Source: Leptothrix discophora
GTDB taxonomy: Bacteria > Pseudomonadota > Gammaproteobacteria > Burkholderiales > Burkholderiaceae_C
NCBI RefSeq assembly: GCF_030705305.1
Contig: NZ_JAUZEE010000003.1
Location: forward strand, 496,001 to 560,000
Direction of reading: 5' to 3'
DNA: 64,000 nucleotides
Every line of letters starts with the position of its first letter. Positions within the stretch are counted from its first letter, which is position 1. Below are positions 61,264 to 64,000 of the stretch, piece by piece. The notes under the pieces were generated by a model. The model was not told the DNA's origin. It did no database searches and saw nothing but the letters and a program-made list of their open reading frames with translations. The position numbers and the translations under genes are program-made.

Positions 61264-62202
61264 TCAGGCCTGCAGCGGCGCGGCAGGCTGCGTCGGCTCG
61301 GCAGGCTCATCGCGTGAGCCCCACAGCGCCAGCGCCTCGTTGCCGGCCAGCGCCAGCAGCACCAGCGAGCCGCCGCCGATCACGGCCGGCGTGGGCGACT
61401 CGTCCGAGCCCAGCCAGGTCCAGGCCACGCCGAAGAGGATCTCCAGCAGGCCCAGGAGCGAGGCCTCCGGCGCCTTGAGCACCGCACCGACCGCGACGGC
61501 CAGCACGCAGGGAATGGCCAGCTGCACGACGCCCAGCATCGTCAGCAGGCCGATGTCATGGGCGCTGGCCTGCAGCGGCCAGGCCAGCGGCAGCATCAGC
61601 AGCGCCGACAGGGTCGTGCCCATCAGCACGGCCGGCGTCATGTCGCGGCGATCGTCGGGATGGGCGCGCGCGTTGTGCTGGGCCAGCGTCCACATGGTCG
61701 CGCCACCGATCGGCACGGTCAGCGCCACCAGGGTGCCGTAGAGGTCGGCGAGGCTGCCGCCACCGACCTGCGAGCCGTACATCCAGGCGATGCCGATGCC
61801 GGCCAGCAGCACCGCGATCCAGGTCCGCAGCGGCAGGTGCTGGTGCATCACGAAGCGCGAGATCAGCGCGGTGAAGACCGGCGCCAGCGCCATCGTGATC
61901 AGCACGTTGGCGACCGTGGTCATCGTCAGCGCCAGCATGAAGGCGGTGAACAGCACGCACCAGCACAGCGCCGAGAAGACCATCGTGCGGCCCCCGTCGC
62001 GGACGCTGCGCCACAGGGCCGACGGTCCGCGCCAGGCCGCCAGCAGCAGCGCCAGCGCGACGCCGTTGGCGGCGCTGCGCCAGAACGTCACCTCGAAGGA
62101 GCGGGCCGCATCGAGGTGGCGCGAGACCACGCCGGCGATGCTCCACAGCAGCGTCACCACCAGCATGGTGGCGACGGCGCGTCGATGGGTCAGCGCGATC
62201 AT
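61264..62202 (-). CDS. EamA-family (DMT) transporter
   Basis: A 312-residue inner-membrane protein with ten hydrophobic segments in two EamA halves (L-L-W-S-I-A-G-V-V-S-R near residue 18; A-P-V-F-T-A-L near 110; L-L-G-L-L-E-I-L-F-G-V near 255). Substrate is unknown. It lies between typA (22 bases upstream) and selD (28 bases downstream), which suggests co-transcription; a link to selenium is not shown by sequence. Confidence 0.92.
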   Translation of the reverse strand: MIALTHRRAVATMLVVTLLWSIAGVVSRHLDAARSFEVTFWRSAANGVALALLLAAWRGPSALWRSVRDGGRTMVFSALCWCVLFTAFMLALTMTTVANVLITMALAPVFTALISRFVMHQHLPLRTWIAVLLAGIGIAWMYGSQVGGGSLADLYGTLVALTVPIGGATMWTLAQHNARAHPDDRRDMTPAVLMGTTLSALLMLPLAWPLQASAHDIGLLTMLGVVQLAIPCVLAVAVGAVLKAPEASLLGLLEILFGVAWTWLGSDESPTPAVIGGGSLVLLALAGNEALALWGSRDEPAEPTQPAAPLQA

Positions 62203-62224
62203 GCCGGCGCGTCGGGCCGTCCGC

Positions 62225-64000
62225 TCAGGCGATGGCCGATTCGCGCGAGGCGCGCTTGCGCTCGTGCTCGGACAAGTGACGCTTGCGCAGGCGCACGCTC
62301 TTGGGCGTGATCTCGACCAGCTCGTCGTCCTCGATGAACTCGACGCCGTACTCCAGCGTCAGCTCGATCGGCGGCGTGATCTTGATCGCGTCTTCCTTGC
62401 CGCTGACGCGGAAGTTGGTCAGCTGCTTGGTGCGCGTGGCGTTGACGACGAGGTCGTTGTCGCGGCTGTGGATGCCCACGATCATGCCCTCGTAGACCGG
62501 ATCGTTCGGCTTGACGAACATGCGGCCACGGTCGTCGAGCTTGCCCAGCGCGTAGGTGAAGATCTCGCCCGCGTCCATGCTGATCAGAACGCCATTCTTG
62601 CGACCGGCGATCTCGCCCTTGTGCGGCTCGTAGCCGTCGAAGATGTTGGCGATCAGGCCCGAGCCACGGGTCAGGTTCATGAACTCGTTGGCGAAACCGA
62701 TCAGGCCACGCGCCGGGATGCGGTACTCCAGACGCACGCGGCCACGGCCGTCCGGCTCCATGTTGACCAGCTCGCCCTTGCGCTCGCCCAGGGCCTGCAT
62801 CACGCCGCCCTGGTGGGCTTCCTCGACGTCGGCCGTGACCAGCTCGATCGGCTCGTGGCGCACGCCGTCGATGTCGTGGAACACCACGCGCGGCTTGCTC
62901 ACCGCCAGCTCGTAGCCTTCGCGGCGCATGTTCTCGATCAGGATGGTCAGGTGGAGTTCACCCCGGCCCATGACCTCGAAGATGCCGTCCTCGCTGGTTT
63001 CCGACACGCGCAGCGCGACGTTGCTCTGGAGCTCCTTCTGCAGGCGGTCCCAGATCTGGCGGCTGGTGACGTACTTGCCTTCGCGACCGGCCAGCGGGCT
63101 GGTGTTGACGCAGAAGTTCATCGTCAGCGTCGGCTCGTCGACCTTGAGCATCGGCAGCGGGCTCGGGTTGGTCGGATCGGTCACGGTCACGCCGATGCCG
63201 ATCTCGTCGATGCCGTTGATCAGCACGATGTCGCCCGGGCCGGCTTCGGTGACCTGCACGCGGTCCAGGCCCTGGAAGGTCAGCACCTGGTTGACCCGGC
63301 CGTTGACGGTCTTGCCGCCGGGACCTTCCATCACGGCCACGTTCATGCCCGGCTTGATGGTGCCGGCGCTGACGCGGCCCACGCCGATGCGGCCGACGAA
63401 GGTGGAGTAGTCCAGCGCGGAGATCTGCAGCTGCAGCGGCGCGCTCGGGTCACCCTGGTGGGACGGCACGTGCTTGAGCACGGTGTTGAACAGGGCCGAC
63501 ATGTCGGGACCCCACTGCTCGCCGGGCGCACCCTCTTCCAGCGAGGTCCAGCCGTTGATGCCGGAGGCATAGACGACCGGGAAGTCGAGCTGCTCGTCGG
63601 TGGCGCCGAGCTTGTCGAACAGGTCGAAGGCGGCGTTGATGACGGCATCGGGCTTGGCGCCCGGCTTGTCGACCTTGTTGACCACGACGATGGGCTTGAG
63701 GCCCAGCGCCAGCGCCTTCTTGGTCACGAAGCGCGTCTGCGGCATCGGGCCTTCCTGGGCGTCGATCAGCAGCACCACGCCGTCGACCATCGACAGCGCG
63801 CGCTCGACCTCACCGCCGAAGTCGGCGTGTCCGGGCGTGTCGACGATGTTGATGTGCGTGCCTTCCCAGCTGACGGCGCAGTTCTTGGCCAGGATGGTGA
63901 TGCCGCGCTCGCGTTCGATGGCATTGCTGTCCATCACGGTGTCGACGACCTTCTCGTGTTCGGCGAAGGTGCCGCTCTGGCGCAGGAGCTGGTCGACCAT
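62225..64000 (-). CDS. typA: Ribosome-associated GTPase TypA/BipA, 5' end outside window
   Basis: 591 residues are visible and the frame is open at the window edge; about 20 N-terminal residues, including the G1 loop, are missing. Visible are the E-R-E-R-G-I-T-I switch, D-T-P-G-H-A-D-F (G3), N-K-V-D (G4), domain II, the EF-G-like domains III and V and the BipA C-terminal domain ending near K-S-V-R-L-R-K. It acts on the 50S ribosome in assembly and stress. It is the first gene of an apparent typA-EamA-selD operon. ATG at 64000 is an internal methionine, not the start. Confidence 0.97.
   Translation of the reverse strand: MVDQLLRQSGTFAEHEKVVDTVMDSNAIERERGITILAKNCAVSWEGTHINIVDTPGHADFGGEVERALSMVDGVVLLIDAQEGPMPQTRFVTKKALALGLKPIVVVNKVDKPGAKPDAVINAAFDLFDKLGATDEQLDFPVVYASGINGWTSLEEGAPGEQWGPDMSALFNTVLKHVPSHQGDPSAPLQLQISALDYSTFVGRIGVGRVSAGTIKPGMNVAVMEGPGGKTVNGRVNQVLTFQGLDRVQVTEAGPGDIVLINGIDEIGIGVTVTDPTNPSPLPMLKVDEPTLTMNFCVNTSPLAGREGKYVTSRQIWDRLQKELQSNVALRVSETSEDGIFEVMGRGELHLTILIENMRREGYELAVSKPRVVFHDIDGVRHEPIELVTADVEEAHQGGVMQALGERKGELVNMEPDGRGRVRLEYRIPARGLIGFANEFMNLTRGSGLIANIFDGYEPHKGEIAGRKNGVLISMDAGEIFTYALGKLDDRGRMFVKPNDPVYEGMIVGIHSRDNDLVVNATRTKQLTNFRVSGKEDAIKITPPIELTLEYGVEFIEDDELVEITPKSVRLRKRHLSEHERKRASRESAIA

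Noticed and set aside
59892-61478. + strand ORF through the kinase-selD gap and antisense to selD
   Set aside because: Most of it is antisense to selD, whose motifs are unambiguous. The part in the gap has no conserved pattern.

Overview
The window is GC-rich DNA with a dense, operon-packed gene layout. It looks like a chromosome segment of a betaproteobacterium of the order Burkholderiales, perhaps the Leptothrix/Sphaerotilus/Rubrivivax group. Grounds for this are the block thrS-infC-rpmI-rplT-pheS-pheT-ihfA-merR-tRNA-Pro(GGG), the acyl-CoA dehydrogenase-etfB-etfA operon, a DUF3138 porin-like protein and the very high GC3. The order is a confident inference; the genus is a guess. No phage, insertion sequence, CRISPR array or rRNA was seen.

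Layout. (1) 1-3.2 kb: the 3' part of a photolyase-related gene, then a 2-kb unit carrying one Sel1-repeat lipoprotein-free secreted protein gene of lower GC, bracketed by a 112-bp direct repeat of the photolyase 3' end. (2) 3.2-5.7 kb: a DUF4406 gene and a divergent DeoR regulator sharing a 10-bp-phased operator-like array, then a membrane diguanylate cyclase. (3) 5.9-9.8 kb: a coupled SbcD/SbcC-like (YhaO/YhaN-like) DNA repair pair. (4) 9.9-12 kb: two coupled c-type cytochromes. (5) 12-16.2 kb: etfA, etfB and an acyl-CoA dehydrogenase with a divergent LysR regulator. (6) 16.3-19.2 kb: a large GAF/multi-PAS/GGDEF protein. (7) 19.4-27.6 kb: the translation block, with attenuator-like hairpins before pheS and thrS, a short leader ORF before thrS and an ATC start codon on infC. 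(8) 27.7-29 kb: isocitrate lyase, followed by a regulatory-looking AT-rich intergenic region.

(9) 29.3-49 kb: a large polyamine utilisation region, nearly all on the + strand. It encodes an agmatinase-type ureohydrolase, a hemerythrin, an Lrp-type regulator, two class-III aminotransferases, a PuuB-like oxidase, PuuD-like hydrolase, PuuA-like and GlnT-like ligases, a PuuC-like dehydrogenase, two PotF-type binding proteins, a DUF3138 outer-membrane protein, PotGHI and an EamA exporter. Together these can import putrescine and related amines and degrade them both by the gamma-glutamylated route and by direct transamination. Two sigma-54-like promoter sequences suggest nitrogen control.

(10) 49-59.7 kb: a minus-strand signalling block (histidine kinase, NarL-type regulator, four GGDEF-type proteins and dusA). 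The GGDEF proteins come as two adjacent pairs, each one intact plus one degenerate. (11) 60.2-64 kb: typA (start outside the window), an EamA transporter and selD, apparently one operon.

All functional calls rest on reading motifs and gene order by eye; no database or structure search was run.
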